64,000 bases of DNA from Anoxybacillus amylolyticus (GCF_001634285.1 NZ_CP015438.1:2120001-2184000), one strand, 5' to 3'. Counted from the stretch's first letter, positions 9,395-18,908 are shown. Numbers and translations are program-made. The notes: generated by a model not told the origin, from the letters alone.

Positions 9395-9459
9395 GACAGT
9401 CGAAAAAATAAGTGAAACTCCCCAGTTGCTGTATATGTTAAATGGAAAAAAGAAACAAA
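9395..9459. repeat. Dispersed repeat family C, copy 1
   Basis: Begins GACAGTCGAAAAAATAA and continues through CTCCCCAGTTGC and TATAT to AGAAACAAA. A diverged copy occurs at 50412-50483, also next to a GTCAC/GTGAC hairpin. No coding potential was seen. Confidence 0.7.
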
Positions 9460-9471
9460 ACAAGTGCATAC

Positions 9472-9498
9472 AAAAAGGACACCGTGTTAGGATGTCCT
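9472..9498 (-). terminator. Terminator of the IclR gene
   Basis: AGGACA (9476-9481) pairs with TGTCCT (9493-9498); on the minus strand the stem is followed by TTTTTG. It overlaps the last codons of the IclR frame. Confidence 0.6.
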
Positions 9499-10267
9499 AC
9501 TTTTCTTTATACCCAAGCCTTGCAGATAGCTGCTGGCCGATATGGCGCATGTGGGCGTGAAGTTGTTCGAGCCGCTCGTCTGTCATCCGGATTGTTGGAC
9601 CGGAGACGCTTACTGCCGCGATGACGTGTCCGGTATGGTCGAAAATCGGGACAGCGATGCAGCGAATCCCATATTCATTTTCTTCTAAATCAAGCGCATA
9701 GCCATTTTTTCGTACACCGGCTAGCTCTTGCAAAAACATTTCTTTGTCTGTAATCGTATGATTGGTATGCTTTGGTAGTCCCTTTCGCTCTAAAATATCA
9801 AGGACAATATTTAGCGGCAAATGGGCAAGAATCGCTTTCCCAACCGCCGTACAGTGCATCGGCGCCCGTTTTCCGACTTTCGAATGCATGCGCAGCGTTT
9901 CTGTTCCTTCGAGTTTTTCAATATAAATCACTTCCCCTTGGTCATAGACGACAAGGTGAACGACTTCGTTCGTCGCTTTTTCTAACTCCCGCAAATACGG
10001 TTTGGCTTCCGTTCGCAAATCAATTGCATCGAGCAATTTTGAGCTCATTTCAAGAAATTTATAGCCTAGTTTATACCGCTCTGTTTCCTCGTCTTGCTCA
10101 ATATACCCGTGCTGCACAAGTGTCGATAAAATGCGATATACCGAACTTTTATTAATATCCATCTGCTTAGCAATCTCGGTAACTCCTAGCCCGTCTTTTT
10201 TTGCGCTGACAATGTCAATGATTCGCAACGCCCGGCTAACTGATTTTACCATATTCTCTTTTTCCAA
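9497..10267 (-). CDS. IclR-family transcriptional regulator
   Basis: A 256-residue regulator. Residues about 8-70 form the IclR winged helix (VTEIAKQMDINKSSVYRILSTL), and the rest is the effector-binding domain with GKRAPMHCTAVGKAILA near 130-147 and the C-terminal AVSVSGPT motif. The best start is TTG at 10267, 9 nt after AAGGAG; the next ATG (10252) is too far. A TATAAT (10302-10307, minus) lies upstream. Next to malic enzyme, malate synthase G and glycolate oxidase genes, it is the obvious candidate to control glycolate/glyoxylate use, comparable to AllR/GlcR-type IclR proteins. The effector is not known. The stretch between it and the malic enzyme gene (10268-10502) holds only this promoter. 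Confidence 0.88.
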   Translation of the reverse strand: MEKENMVKSVSRALRIIDIVSAKKDGLGVTEIAKQMDINKSSVYRILSTLVQHGYIEQDEETERYKLGYKFLEMSSKLLDAIDLRTEAKPYLRELEKATNEVVHLVVYDQGEVIYIEKLEGTETLRMHSKVGKRAPMHCTAVGKAILAHLPLNIVLDILERKGLPKHTNHTITDKEMFLQELAGVRKNGYALDLEENEYGIRCIAVPIFDHTGHVIAAVSVSGPTIRMTDERLEQLHAHMRHIGQQLSARLGYKEK

Positions 10268-10502
10268 GTACGTTCACTCCTTGCACCACATCATAACCGT
10301 TATTATAGCACATTGCTTACCGGGCATTCGACCATTTTCCTGTCCTATTAGCAAACCTTCCTCGTCCTTCCAACGAGAACGTCAGCTGGCAAAGACAACT
10401 TGCTCGCAAACATTTATTGTTCTTCGAAGAAAACATTGCTACATGCCAAGTCAAACGTCAGAAAGCAAAGAACCTTGCCGACGTGTTTGGATTCGTTTTT
10501 TC

Positions 10503-11693
10503 CTACAATACTTCCGCTGCTCGCGCTACGCCCGTTTCCAACGCAGCACGGGCGACCGCATTTGCGACAGCTTCGACCACCCGCCGGTCGAGCGGATGCG
10601 GAATGACATACTCGCTCGTCAATTCGTCTTGGGCAATTAAATTCGCAATGGCATATACCGCCGCCAATTTCATTCGTTCGTTAATTTCTGTCGCTCTTAC
10701 CTTTAACGCCCCTTTAAAAATGCCTGGAAATGCAAGGACGTTATTGACTTGGTTTGGGAAATCAGAGCGACCGGTTCCAACGACAGCAGCGCCAGCAGCT
10801 TTGGCTGCTTCCGGCATAATTTCCGGAATCGGATTTGCCATTGCAAACACAATCGCTCCTTCTTTCATCGACCGCACCATTTCTGGTGTCACTGCATGCG
10901 CAACCGACACACCGATAAACACATCAGCATCTTTCATCACCTCATGCAGCGTTCCTTGCACTCCGCCTTTGTTCGTTATTTCTGCCACCGCTTCTTTCAT
11001 GGCGTTCATTCCGTATGCGCGCCCTTTAAAAATGGCGCCTTTTGAATCGCACATGACGATGTCGCCTGCTCCCATAGAATGAAGCAGCTTCGTTACCGCA
11101 ATTCCTGCTGCACCGGCACCATTCACAACGATGCGGCAATCTTCTAGCCGTTTGTCTACCACTTTTAGCGCATTCAAAAGTCCTGCAGCGGTGACAATTG
11201 CCGTGCCATGCTGGTCATCATGAAATACAGGGATATTCATCTCTTTCTTCAATCGCTCTTCAATAATAAAGCAATTCGGTGCTGCAATATCTTCTAAATT
11301 AATCCCACCGAACGTCGGCTCGAGCGCTTTTACGATTTGAACGATTTGTTCAGGGTCGCTCGTATTCACGCAAAGCGGTACGGCATCAATCCCTGCAAAT
11401 GCTTTAAATAGCGCAGCTTTCCCTTCCATTACTGGCAGCGATGCTTCCGCGCCGATATTTCCTAATCCTAATACTGCTGACCCGTCCGACACAACGGCCA
11501 CAAAATTCCCTTTCATCGTATAGTTGTAGATGCTCTCCGGATGTTCGCAAATCGCTTTGCACGGCTCTGCTACCCCCGGGGAATAAGCTAAACTTAAATC
11601 TTTTGCGTTTTCGAGTGGTACTTTTACATGAATGCTCAGTTTTCCTTTCGCCTCGTGATGAAGCGCTAACGATTGTTCCCGAAGGTTCTGCAT
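10503..11693 (-). CDS. Malic enzyme (malate to pyruvate)
   Basis: A 396-residue malic enzyme of the short bacterial class. It has the substrate region SLAYSPGVAEPC near 35, the catalytic lysine region GKAALFKAFAGIDAVPL near 90, metal ligands in GGINLEDIAAP and FHDDQHGTAIV (near 130-165), and a Rossmann motif VVNGAGAAGIA near 190. It oxidatively decarboxylates malate; NAD versus NADP preference cannot be settled here. It would convert the malate made by the neighbouring malate synthase to pyruvate. It has its own promoter and lies downstream of the glcB terminator. The consensus Shine-Dalgarno sequence is oddly far upstream, with an inverted repeat in between. Confidence 0.93.
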   Translation of the reverse strand: MQNLREQSLALHHEAKGKLSIHVKVPLENAKDLSLAYSPGVAEPCKAICEHPESIYNYTMKGNFVAVVSDGSAVLGLGNIGAEASLPVMEGKAALFKAFAGIDAVPLCVNTSDPEQIVQIVKALEPTFGGINLEDIAAPNCFIIEERLKKEMNIPVFHDDQHGTAIVTAAGLLNALKVVDKRLEDCRIVVNGAGAAGIAVTKLLHSMGAGDIVMCDSKGAIFKGRAYGMNAMKEAVAEITNKGGVQGTLHEVMKDADVFIGVSVAHAVTPEMVRSMKEGAIVFAMANPIPEIMPEAAKAAGAAVVGTGRSDFPNQVNNVLAFPGIFKGALKVRATEINERMKLAAVYAIANLIAQDELTSEYVIPHPLDRRVVEAVANAVARAALETGVARAAEVL

Positions 11694-11700
11694 AGCCTGA

Positions 11701-11743
11701 CCTAGTTACTGCTAATGGTATGTAACTAGGGTTTACACCTCCC
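11701..11743 (-). promoter_or_regulatory. Inverted repeat separating a strong Shine-Dalgarno from the malic enzyme start
   Basis: GGGAGGTG (minus, 11743-11736) lies 42 nt before the ATG (11693). Between them is a perfect 9-bp inverted repeat, CCTAGTTAC (11730-11722) and GTAACTAGG (11709-11701), with a 12-nt loop. If folded, it would bring the SD to roughly 14 nt from the ATG; it could also be a protein-binding dyad. Confidence 0.55.
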
Positions 11744-11754
11744 TTTTTCTTTTT

Positions 11755-11782
11755 ATTATATCTGAATATTCTGACATATCAA
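11755..11782 (-). promoter_or_regulatory. Candidate malic enzyme promoter
   Basis: On the minus strand TTGATA (11782-11777) is followed after 16 bp by TATAAT (11760-11755). Confidence 0.65.
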
Positions 11783-11826
11783 GCACTATGAAAGAAATGG
11801 TTCTGTTCGTCAACGTACATTTTTGT

Positions 11827-11860
11827 AAAATGGGCATTCCGTTTATAGAATGCCCATTTT
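11827..11860 (-). terminator. Terminator of glcB
   Basis: A perfect 13-bp stem, AAAATGGGCATTC (11827-11839) with GAATGCCCATTTT (11848-11860), and an 8-nt loop, just past the glcB stop. Confidence 0.85.
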
Positions 11861-11869
11861 TCGTGCTGT

Positions 11870-14044
11870 TTATTTCACTGTAGCAAATTTTGCTTTTGCT
11901 TCGAGGCGACGGGAATGCAAAATCGGTTCTGTGTAGCCGTTTGGTTGTTCATATCCTTTAAAGACAAGGTCGCATGCTGCTTGGAACGCTACAGAGTTGT
12001 CGTAATCTGGCGCCATCGGGCGATACGCTGGGTCGCCAGCGTTTTGTTCGTCTACGACTTTTGCCATTCGTTTCAATGTTTCTAGCACTTGCTCTTTTGT
12101 GCAAATGCCGTGATGCAGCCAATTGGCAATATGCTGACTAGAAATACGTAACGTCGCCCGGTCTTCCATTAAGCCGATATTATTAATATCTGGAACTTTC
12201 GAGCAACCAATCCCTTGATCAATCCAACGAACGACATAACCGAGAATGCCTTGCGCGTTATTATCAAGTTCTTGTTGGATTTCTTCCGGTGTCCATTGTG
12301 GGTTAGTAGCAACCGGAATTTGCAAAATATCGTCGCGGTAGTCTTTTTTCTCTTTTCGCAACTCCGCTTGCACGCTCGCAACGTCGATTTGGTGATAATG
12401 AAGCGCATGCAACGTTGCAGCGGTTGGCGAAGGAACCCACGCAGTGTTGGCGCCTGCTTTTAATTGCCCTCCCTTTTGTTTGAGCATCTCTGCCATCAAA
12501 TCTGGCATTGCCCACATTCCTTTTCCGATTTGTGCGCGACCTTGGAAGCCGGCAGACAGCCCTGTCGTGACATTGGATTTTTCATAGCCCTGCAGCCATG
12601 TCGAAAACTTCATATCGTTTTTCCGAATCATCGGACCAGCTTCCATCGAGGTATGGATTTCGTCACCCGTCCGATCAAGGAAGCCAGTGTTGATAAATAC
12701 AATTCTATCTTTTACTTGAAAGATGCAGTTTTTCAAGTTAAGCGTCGTGCGCCGTTCTTCGTCCATCACACCGATTTTAATCGTGTTTCGCTGTAAACCA
12801 AGCATATCTTCAACGCGGTCAAATAGTTCGTTGGCAAACGCAACTTCTTCCGAGCCGTGCATTTTCGGTTTAACGATATAAATAGAGCCTTTGCGCGAGT
12901 TTGGATAACGTCCGTTGCCAAGCAACGAATGTTTCATAATTAAGCTCGTCACAACCGCATCGAGTATTCCTTCATATATTTCTTCCCCGTTCTCATCTAA
13001 AATCGTATTGTTGGTCATCAAATGACCGACGTTGCGAACAAACATAAGCGAGCGGCCTGGCAACGTCACTTCCTCGCCACTTGGCGATTGGTACGTACGG
13101 TCTGGATTTAAGCCGCGCGTGACTGTTTTGTTTCCTTTCACAAACGTTGCCTTTAAGTCCCCTTTGACTAAGCCGAGCAAGTTGCGATATACAAGCACTT
13201 TATCTTCCGCATCCACAACGGCAACGGAATCTTCGCAATCCATAATCGTCGTAAGCGCTGCTTCTAAATAAATGTCTTTCACGCCAGCGTCGTCCGTCTT
13301 CCCAATTGGATGTGTACGATCGATTTGAATTTCGATATGAAGTCCGTTATTTTTTAATAAAATTGCCGACGGCTCTTCTGCGCTTCCTTGATAGCCAACA
13401 AATTTCGTTTCGTCTTGCAGCGTTGCCGTCTTTCCATCCCGAACGGTCACTACTAATTTCCCATCAACGATTGCATATTTCACGGCATCTTTATGTGAAT
13501 AGCCGTTTAATGGCACTGCTTCATCTAAAAATTGGCGCGCATAGGCAATGACTTTTTCCCCTCGGATTGGGTTATACGTATTGCCGCGTTCTGCCCCATC
13601 TTCTTCGCTAATGGCGTCCGTTCCATAAAGCGCATCATATAAACTTCCCCAGCGGGCGTTCGCCGCGTTGAGCGCATAGCGGGCGTTCGTTACTGGCACG
13701 ACAAGCTGTGGACCAGCTTGGACGGCAATTTCTTCATCGACGCCTTCTGTCGTGATCGTGAAATCGTCCACTTCTGGCTCTAAATAGCCGATGTCGGTTA
13801 AAAACGCTTTGTATTCTTCTAGGTTCACATTGCCGCGATGCGTTCGATGCCAATCGTTTAGCTTTTCTTGTAGTTCGTCACGACGAGCAAGCAACGCTTT
13901 ATTTTTTGGTGTTAGTTCTTTCACTAACGCTTCAACATCCGCCCAAAATTTTTCGCGGTCGACTCCGCTATTCGGGATTACTTCTTTGTTCATAAACTCG
14001 TAAAACAACTCTGCAACTTGAAGATTTCCTACTTTTACGTACAT
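11870..14044 (-). CDS. glcB: Malate synthase G
   Basis: A 724-residue protein, the length of the monomeric malate synthase G class. It condenses glyoxylate with acetyl-CoA to malate in the cytoplasm. Recognisable parts are the N-terminal [17 protein letters not shown], the catalytic core [20 protein letters not shown] near 270-290, the loop [23 protein letters not shown] near 450-470 with glyoxylate/Mg-binding residues, and the C-terminal [29 protein letters not shown] near 620. It follows glycolate oxidase (glcD) on the same strand after 102 bp, so it is placed to consume glyoxylate. Its own promoter (TTGAAA-17 bp-TATGAT) and a palindrome lie in that gap. Confidence 0.97.
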   Translation of the reverse strand: MYVKVGNLQVAELFYEFMNKEVIPNSGVDREKFWADVEALVKELTPKNKALLARRDELQEKLNDWHRTHRGNVNLEEYKAFLTDIGYLEPEVDDFTITTEGVDEEIAVQAGPQLVVPVTNARYALNAANARWGSLYDALYGTDAISEEDGAERGNTYNPIRGEKVIAYARQFLDEAVPLNGYSHKDAVKYAIVDGKLVVTVRDGKTATLQDETKFVGYQGSAEEPSAILLKNNGLHIEIQIDRTHPIGKTDDAGVKDIYLEAALTTIMDCEDSVAVVDAEDKVLVYRNLLGLVKGDLKATFVKGNKTVTRGLNPDRTYQSPSGEEVTLPGRSLMFVRNVGHLMTNNTILDENGEEIYEGILDAVVTSLIMKHSLLGNGRYPNSRKGSIYIVKPKMHGSEEVAFANELFDRVEDMLGLQRNTIKIGVMDEERRTTLNLKNCIFQVKDRIVFINTGFLDRTGDEIHTSMEAGPMIRKNDMKFSTWLQGYEKSNVTTGLSAGFQGRAQIGKGMWAMPDLMAEMLKQKGGQLKAGANTAWVPSPTAATLHALHYHQIDVASVQAELRKEKKDYRDDILQIPVATNPQWTPEEIQQELDNNAQGILGYVVRWIDQGIGCSKVPDINNIGLMEDRATLRISSQHIANWLHHGICTKEQVLETLKRMAKVVDEQNAGDPAYRPMAPDYDNSVAFQAACDLVFKGYEQPNGYTEPILHSRRLEAKAKFATVK

Positions 14045-14072
14045 CTTTTCCCCTCTCCCTGTTTGTTATTAC

Positions 14073-14085
14073 GAAACAATGTTTC
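14073..14085. promoter_or_regulatory. Shared operator candidate upstream of glcB
   Basis: GAAACAATGTTTC is a perfect GAAAC-N3-GTTTC palindrome just downstream of the TATGAT -10 of the glcB promoter. Read on the minus strand its context TAAGAAACATTGTTTC differs in one base from TAAGAAACATCGTTTC upstream of glcE (18255-18270). A regulator common to both promoters, perhaps the IclR protein nearby, is a reasonable inference. Confidence 0.6.
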
Positions 14086-14146
14086 TTAATTATTTACCAA
14101 AATCATATCATGTGACAGAAGCCATTTCAATTATTTTCTGACGATT

Positions 14147-15580
14147 TTACGCCTTTTTTACTTCCACACAGCGCCCTGGAGTCGGGAATAGCTTCCCAGC
14201 GTTCAATAAATTTTTCGGGTTAAACACATCGCGAATATTCGTCTGGGCGGTTATTTCGTCATCTGTAAAAATAAAGCGCATTTCTTCTTTTTTCTCGACG
14301 CCAACTCCGTGTTCTCCGGTAATCGATCCGCCTACTGCCGCGCACGCCTGCAAACATTCGCTTCCCGCGGCGAGCGCTTTTTCCGTTTCCCCCGGTTTTT
14401 CCGAATTAAATAATACGAGCGGATGTAGATTTCCATCTCCAGCATGGAAAATGTTTGCGATTCGCAAACCGTATTTTTTGCTGATTTGCTCGATTTGCTG
14501 CAATACTTCCGGCAATTTGCTGCGCGGAATGACCCCGTCTTGCACTAAATAGTCTGGAGATATTGCTCCCATCGCTCCAAATCCGGTCTTTCGGTTTGCC
14601 CACCACTTCGCCCGTTCTTGTTCGTTTTGGGCTACTTTCACTTCGCGGACGTTCCGCTTTCGGCAAATGTGTAAAATCTCCTCAATCTGCTCGTCAATCC
14701 CAGCCGAAATGCCGTCTACTTCAATTAATAGCAACGCCTCAATGTCGTTTGGATGTCCGACAGGAAACGCTGCCGCTTCGACCGCTTCAATTGCGGTTTG
14801 ATCCATCATTTCTAAAGCAGCAGGCACCATTCCGGCGGAAATGATGTCGGAAACGGCTTGGCTTGCATCGGCAACACGGTCGAAATAGGCAAGCACCGTT
14901 TGTTTTGCTTCTGGGTTTTTCAAAATGCGCACCGTAATTTTGGTTACGATTCCTAATGTCCCTTCAGAACCTGTCAACAGTCCAAGCAAATCATACCCTA
15001 GTGGGTCGAGGATGCCGTTTTCGCCAATTTCAATAACTTCTCCGTTCGGAAGTACGACTTCTAGCCCCAAAATATGGTTAGTCGTTACGCCGTACTTTAA
15101 ACAATGGGCTCCGCCAGCATTTTCAGCGACATTTCCGCCAATCGTACAGCAATATTGGCTAGATGGGTCAGGTGCATAGTAATAGCCGCGATTGGCAATC
15201 GAGTTCGTGAGCTTTAAATTAACAAATCCAGGTTCTACGACCGCACGGCGGTTTTCTAAATCAACACTAATTAAGCGTTTCATCCGCACTAAACTAATGA
15301 CAACTTCTCCGTTTAGCGGAATCGCTCCTCCACTAAGCCCTGTACCTGCACCACGGGCAAGAAATGGCAAGTCGTGTTCATGGCAATATTTTACGACCGC
15401 CGCTACTTCTTCTGTATTTTTTGGAAACACGACCGCTTTTGGTAAATGGCGATGCACTGTGAAGCCATCGCAGTCGTAAGCGATTAAATCTTCTTTTTTA
15501 AATAAAATCGCCTCCTCGCCAACGATCCGAGCGAGCGCTTGAATGTGCGGGTCATTCGTACGAAATATTTTCTTTCTCAT
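14147..15580 (-). CDS. glcD: Glycolate oxidase FAD subunit GlcD
   Basis: A 477-residue FAD-binding oxidoreductase. The PCMH-type FAD domain is visible from about residue 40, with PFLARGAGTGLSGGAIP near 75-90 and PDPSSQYCCTIGGNVAENAGG near 140-160; the C-terminal domain ends with GSITGEHGVGVEKK near 435. It oxidises glycolate or a related 2-hydroxy acid to the 2-oxo acid as part of the GlcDEF complex. The start at 15580 overlaps the glcF stop (ATGA) and sits 9 nt behind AAGGA; the open frame extends further upstream inside glcF, but that part is not protein-like. It is translationally coupled to glcF. Confidence 0.93.
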   Translation of the reverse strand: MRKKIFRTNDPHIQALARIVGEEAILFKKEDLIAYDCDGFTVHRHLPKAVVFPKNTEEVAAVVKYCHEHDLPFLARGAGTGLSGGAIPLNGEVVISLVRMKRLISVDLENRRAVVEPGFVNLKLTNSIANRGYYYAPDPSSQYCCTIGGNVAENAGGAHCLKYGVTTNHILGLEVVLPNGEVIEIGENGILDPLGYDLLGLLTGSEGTLGIVTKITVRILKNPEAKQTVLAYFDRVADASQAVSDIISAGMVPAALEMMDQTAIEAVEAAAFPVGHPNDIEALLLIEVDGISAGIDEQIEEILHICRKRNVREVKVAQNEQERAKWWANRKTGFGAMGAISPDYLVQDGVIPRSKLPEVLQQIEQISKKYGLRIANIFHAGDGNLHPLVLFNSEKPGETEKALAAGSECLQACAAVGGSITGEHGVGVEKKEEMRFIFTDDEITAQTNIRDVFNPKNLLNAGKLFPTPGRCVEVKKA

Positions 15581-16911
15581 GTCCGCCATTCCTTTCCGTT
15601 TTCTTTTTGATACGCCCAGTCTAGTAATTGGACGGGATGCATGATTTTTTCGTTTCGTCCATGTTTTAATACCCCCATCGCCATTTGCAACATACAGCCC
15701 GGGTTTCCCATTGAAATGATTTCTACTTCGTTCGGGATGTTTTCCATTTTGCTTTGTAATACCGCTTGCGCCATTTCTGGATAGGTAATGTTGTAAATGC
15801 CAGCACTGCCACAGCACCGGTCGGCGTTTGCCATTTCCACTAATTCTACGCCAGGGATGCTCGCTAAAATCGCGCGCGGCTCTTGGCGAATGCCTTGGCC
15901 ATGGGCTAAGTGACAAGCGTCGTGGTACGTAATGCGCATCGCTAATTCCGCTTGCGGATGTTCGTATCCTGTCTCGTAAAGATATTTGGAGATGTCTTCT
16001 ACTTTCTTAGAAAATTGTGTTGATTTTTCGTGCCAGATAGGGTCGTCACGGAACAACTCAGGGTATTCTTTTAACATACAGCCACAACCTGCCGCGTTGA
16101 CCACTACACGGTCCACGTCTTGGAACGCTTCGATGTTTTGTTTCGCAAGCATTTTTCCTGTTTCTTTATCCCCCGCATGTACATGCAACGCCCCGCAGCA
16201 CGTTTGCGTCGAGGGGATGACGACGTCGTTCCCGTTATAAGTTAGCACACGAATCGTTGCTTCATGAATATCGCTAAACACCACGTCCATGATGCAGCCA
16301 GTAAGTAGAGCAACCGTATGTTTCGTTTCTCCTTTTGCTTTAACGAGCGTATGCTTATATTTTTTACGAACGGGTTCACCGACTGCTGGCAATACCGCTT
16401 CCATTTCCGCCAAATGTTCTGGAAGCAAGCGAAGTAAGCCTGTTTGGCGTGCGATTTTTTGCAGTCCGCTTTTTTGATAGAATTGGAGCATCTTTCCTAG
16501 CGCCTGCAAACGTGACGGATACGGGAAAATCCCTTGCAAGAAAAGTTTGCTAATGAACGCTTTCATTCCCGTTAATGGAATGGCTTGACGAATTTGCCAG
16601 CGCACTTCTTCGATTAACCCACCGACATCCACGTCGGCAGGGCAGGCGGTCGTGCACGCTCGGCAGTCAAGGCAAGCAAAAATCGGATCAATAAAATCGT
16701 CAGTAATCTCTAATCGCCCTTCCGCTACTGCTTTCATCAAATGCACCCGTCCACGGGGCGAATGTTGTTCTTGCCCTGTTTGTTCATACGTCGGACACGA
16801 TTCCAAGCACATTCCGCAATGCACGCAATCCGCCCATTTATTCGGATCGGGTAAATCACGCCAACGATAATTGCCGAGCGTTTTTGCTTGATTTTGGCCA
16901 GCACTGTTCAT
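15577..16911 (-). CDS. glcF: Glycolate oxidase iron-sulfur subunit GlcF
   Basis: A 444-residue Fe-S subunit that takes electrons from the flavoprotein subunits. Two ferredoxin-type 4Fe-4S motifs are near the N-terminus: CVHCGMCLESCP (about 29-40) and CLDCRACTTACP (about 80-91). Two cysteine-rich CCG domains follow, with TCCGALHVHAG near 240 and RCCGSAGIYN near 365. The gene is one base from the upstream glcE stop and overlaps glcD, so the three form one transcription unit. Confidence 0.95.
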   Translation of the reverse strand: MNSAGQNQAKTLGNYRWRDLPDPNKWADCVHCGMCLESCPTYEQTGQEQHSPRGRVHLMKAVAEGRLEITDDFIDPIFACLDCRACTTACPADVDVGGLIEEVRWQIRQAIPLTGMKAFISKLFLQGIFPYPSRLQALGKMLQFYQKSGLQKIARQTGLLRLLPEHLAEMEAVLPAVGEPVRKKYKHTLVKAKGETKHTVALLTGCIMDVVFSDIHEATIRVLTYNGNDVVIPSTQTCCGALHVHAGDKETGKMLAKQNIEAFQDVDRVVVNAAGCGCMLKEYPELFRDDPIWHEKSTQFSKKVEDISKYLYETGYEHPQAELAMRITYHDACHLAHGQGIRQEPRAILASIPGVELVEMANADRCCGSAGIYNITYPEMAQAVLQSKMENIPNEVEIISMGNPGCMLQMAMGVLKHGRNEKIMHPVQLLDWAYQKENGKEWRT

Positions 16912-16912
16912 C

Positions 16913-18229
16913 CTAGATCCCTCCTACAAATCGTTGGTCGTTAAACATGCGTTGTGGATCGATCTTTGTTTTAATTCCTTCGAGTAAAAAGAAGTAGGAC
17001 GGCTTTCCGCCCCAGACGTCAATCGTTTGGCGTAAAGAAAGTGGCAAATGGGTAACGATGGCATATCCTTTATGCCGTCTAGCGATTGTTCGCAATTTCT
17101 CCATTGCCGTCACGACAGACTCTGCCGCACCTTTTAGATATACTCGGCATAACCCGTGCCCTACCCCTCCGTGTGCGCAGATGTCGACATGAAGTGCTTG
17201 CAATAATTCGCTTTCCCGAAGCACAGAAATGACGTCTAAGTTGATGACCCCGATTTTCATCGCTGCTTCGATCGTGTCGTTCGTTGGCAAAGTAGTGCCG
17301 TTTGGCATGATTTGATAAAACGTTTGCCAAAATTTTTGCGCCTCTTGCGGTGGGAGAATTGTAATGGTTGTATGTGGCGGCTGCGTGCGCTGAACAAACG
17401 CTTCTTGGTAATGGACAGCACTTTTGACATCTTCAAAGCCGATCGCTAACGTATACGCACGTTTTCCAGTAAGCCGTTCTGCCAATGACGGATTGAGCAG
17501 CTCTATGCAAACAGGCTCCATCATTGCGTCAAGAAGTTGAATAGCAAACGAACGGATAGCGTCGGTATCTCCTGTTGGGAAAGCAAGTAAGACAAGACTT
17601 TCATATTTTGGAAGAGGACGAAGTTTGAGCGTTATTTCAGACAAAATGCCAAGCGTCCCCATCGAACCGATAAACAGCTTGTTCATATCGTAACCAGCAA
17701 CGTTTTTGACGACTTTGCCACCGGTGCGAATGACCGTTCCGTCTGGATAAATGAGGCGCAAGCCAATGACGCTATCCCTTGCCGCGCCGTACCCAAGCCG
17801 CTTTGGCCCACTATCGTTTGCCGCAATGACCCCGCCAATAGTAGCGGATTGAGGCAAAAAAGGGTCTAACGCTATTTTTTGCCGGTATTCTGCCAAGTAG
17901 TCTTGTAACTCTTGAAATTTCGTCCCCGCTTTTACGGTGATTACCATATCCGCAACAGCATGTTCGACGATGCCTCGATAATTGGCAAGCGACAACAACA
18001 GGTCCATACGCTCGACTAAACCACCAAACCCTCGTTTCGTTCCGCCGCCAATAATAGCGAGCTTTTTCTTCTTTTCGCGTGCATAGTTTACAATTTTTCT
18101 AATTTCATCTTCGGTTTGCGGAAACAATGCTACATCGCCGCCATTTCCAAGCGGATGCGCGCCTTGTTCCTCTTTATGTATTTCTGGAAATAGCGTGTTC
18201 AACTCGTCGACTAACCGCGCTGTATACAA
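16913..18229 (-). CDS. glcE: Second FAD-binding glycolate oxidase subunit (GlcE-like)
   Basis: An FAD-binding PCMH-type protein, first gene of the glycolate oxidase operon. Visible are IIGGGTKRGFGG near residue 60, DPFLPQSATIGGVIAANDSGPKRLGYGAARD near 120-150 and VKNVAGYDMNKLFIGSMGTLGI near 180-200. I place the start at TTG 18229 (438 residues), because AAGGAGGGG lies 6 nt upstream. The frame is open to ATG 18301, which would add 24 residues and also has a purine stretch upstream. With the later start, the palindrome at 18258-18270 falls in the 5' leader instead of the coding region. It is longer than E. coli GlcE, so GlcD-like paralogue is another description. Confidence 0.85.
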   Translation of the reverse strand: MYTARLVDELNTLFPEIHKEEQGAHPLGNGGDVALFPQTEDEIRKIVNYAREKKKKLAIIGGGTKRGFGGLVERMDLLLSLANYRGIVEHAVADMVITVKAGTKFQELQDYLAEYRQKIALDPFLPQSATIGGVIAANDSGPKRLGYGAARDSVIGLRLIYPDGTVIRTGGKVVKNVAGYDMNKLFIGSMGTLGILSEITLKLRPLPKYESLVLLAFPTGDTDAIRSFAIQLLDAMMEPVCIELLNPSLAERLTGKRAYTLAIGFEDVKSAVHYQEAFVQRTQPPHTTITILPPQEAQKFWQTFYQIMPNGTTLPTNDTIEAAMKIGVINLDVISVLRESELLQALHVDICAHGGVGHGLCRVYLKGAAESVVTAMEKLRTIARRHKGYAIVTHLPLSLRQTIDVWGGKPSYFFLLEGIKTKIDPQRMFNDQRFVGGI

Positions 18230-18257
18230 CGCACACCCCTCCTTTGTTTTGTAATAA

Positions 18258-18270
18258 GAAACATCGTTTC
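18258..18270. promoter_or_regulatory. Shared operator candidate upstream of glcE
   Basis: GAAACATCGTTTC matches GAAAC-N3-GTTTC, as in the glcB promoter at 14073-14085; the two agree beyond the core (TAAGAAACAT-C/T-GTTTC). It lies about 30 bp upstream of the preferred TTG start of glcE. Confidence 0.55.
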
Positions 18271-18531
18271 CCGTTTTCGAGAAAAAAATATACTTTCCCA
18301 TCCAAGCTAACTCCCATCTCCTTTATGTATTATTAAAACACCAATTGATTTGTTTTTCAATTAATTTTTAGAATTTACAAAATAGTCTAACGTACGTGGT
18401 TTTTGCCAAACCCCTTAACAAAAAGTCAACGAAAAAAATGGTACCTGAATCCGTGATGAAACATCTTTACAATGGTCGCAAACCGTTGGTACGATAAGGG
18501 AAAATGATGTACATAACTCTTCATCGAGTAG

Positions 18532-18890
18532 GTGAATGTCACAAAAGATTTCCCCATTCGTTTTGTATTGACAGATGAAGCGATCACCCCAAGTGCTGGG
18601 CTTGCCCTCGTTGGCTGCTTGCTTCATCAAACGAAACTCGACAAACGGTTAAACGTCCTTCGGCTTCCGCAGGTGCGCCGAGATGTTCACATCTCTCACG
18701 GGGATGTCATTCGCTCGATGATCGGTTTGCTTGCCACAGGAAAAACGGATTTCGATCTATCGAAGCGTATCGTCATGATGATCTATTTGCGACATCGCTG
18801 AGCATCAAACACGTGCCTTCCTCTGCGACTTTACGGCAACGGCTCGATCAGCTGGCTTGTCTTCCGAGGACAGCCACGATTCTTTGGGAA
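18532..18890 (+). pseudogene. IS1380-family transposase fragment, frameshifted
   Basis: The frame from 18532 reads RFVLTDEAITPSAGLALVG and later SHGDVIRSMIGLLATGKTDFDL, which looks like the N-terminal part of IS1380-type DDE transposases. At about 18755 a one-base shift moves the reading to another frame that continues IEAYRHDDLFATSLSIKHV, then PSSATLRQRLDQLA. Similarity then stops, so catalytic regions are gone. It is a decayed remnant between the glc operon and the MFS gene; no inverted ends were found. The flank 18302-18531 holds only glcE upstream sequence. Confidence 0.7.
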
Positions 18891-18908
18891 AATGGACAGT
18901 TGCATAAA

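Noticed and set aside
15581-15916. N-terminal extension of glcD by 112 codons
   Set aside because: It lies wholly within glcF in another frame and has no similarity to GlcD; ATG 15580 with coupling to glcF is much better supported.
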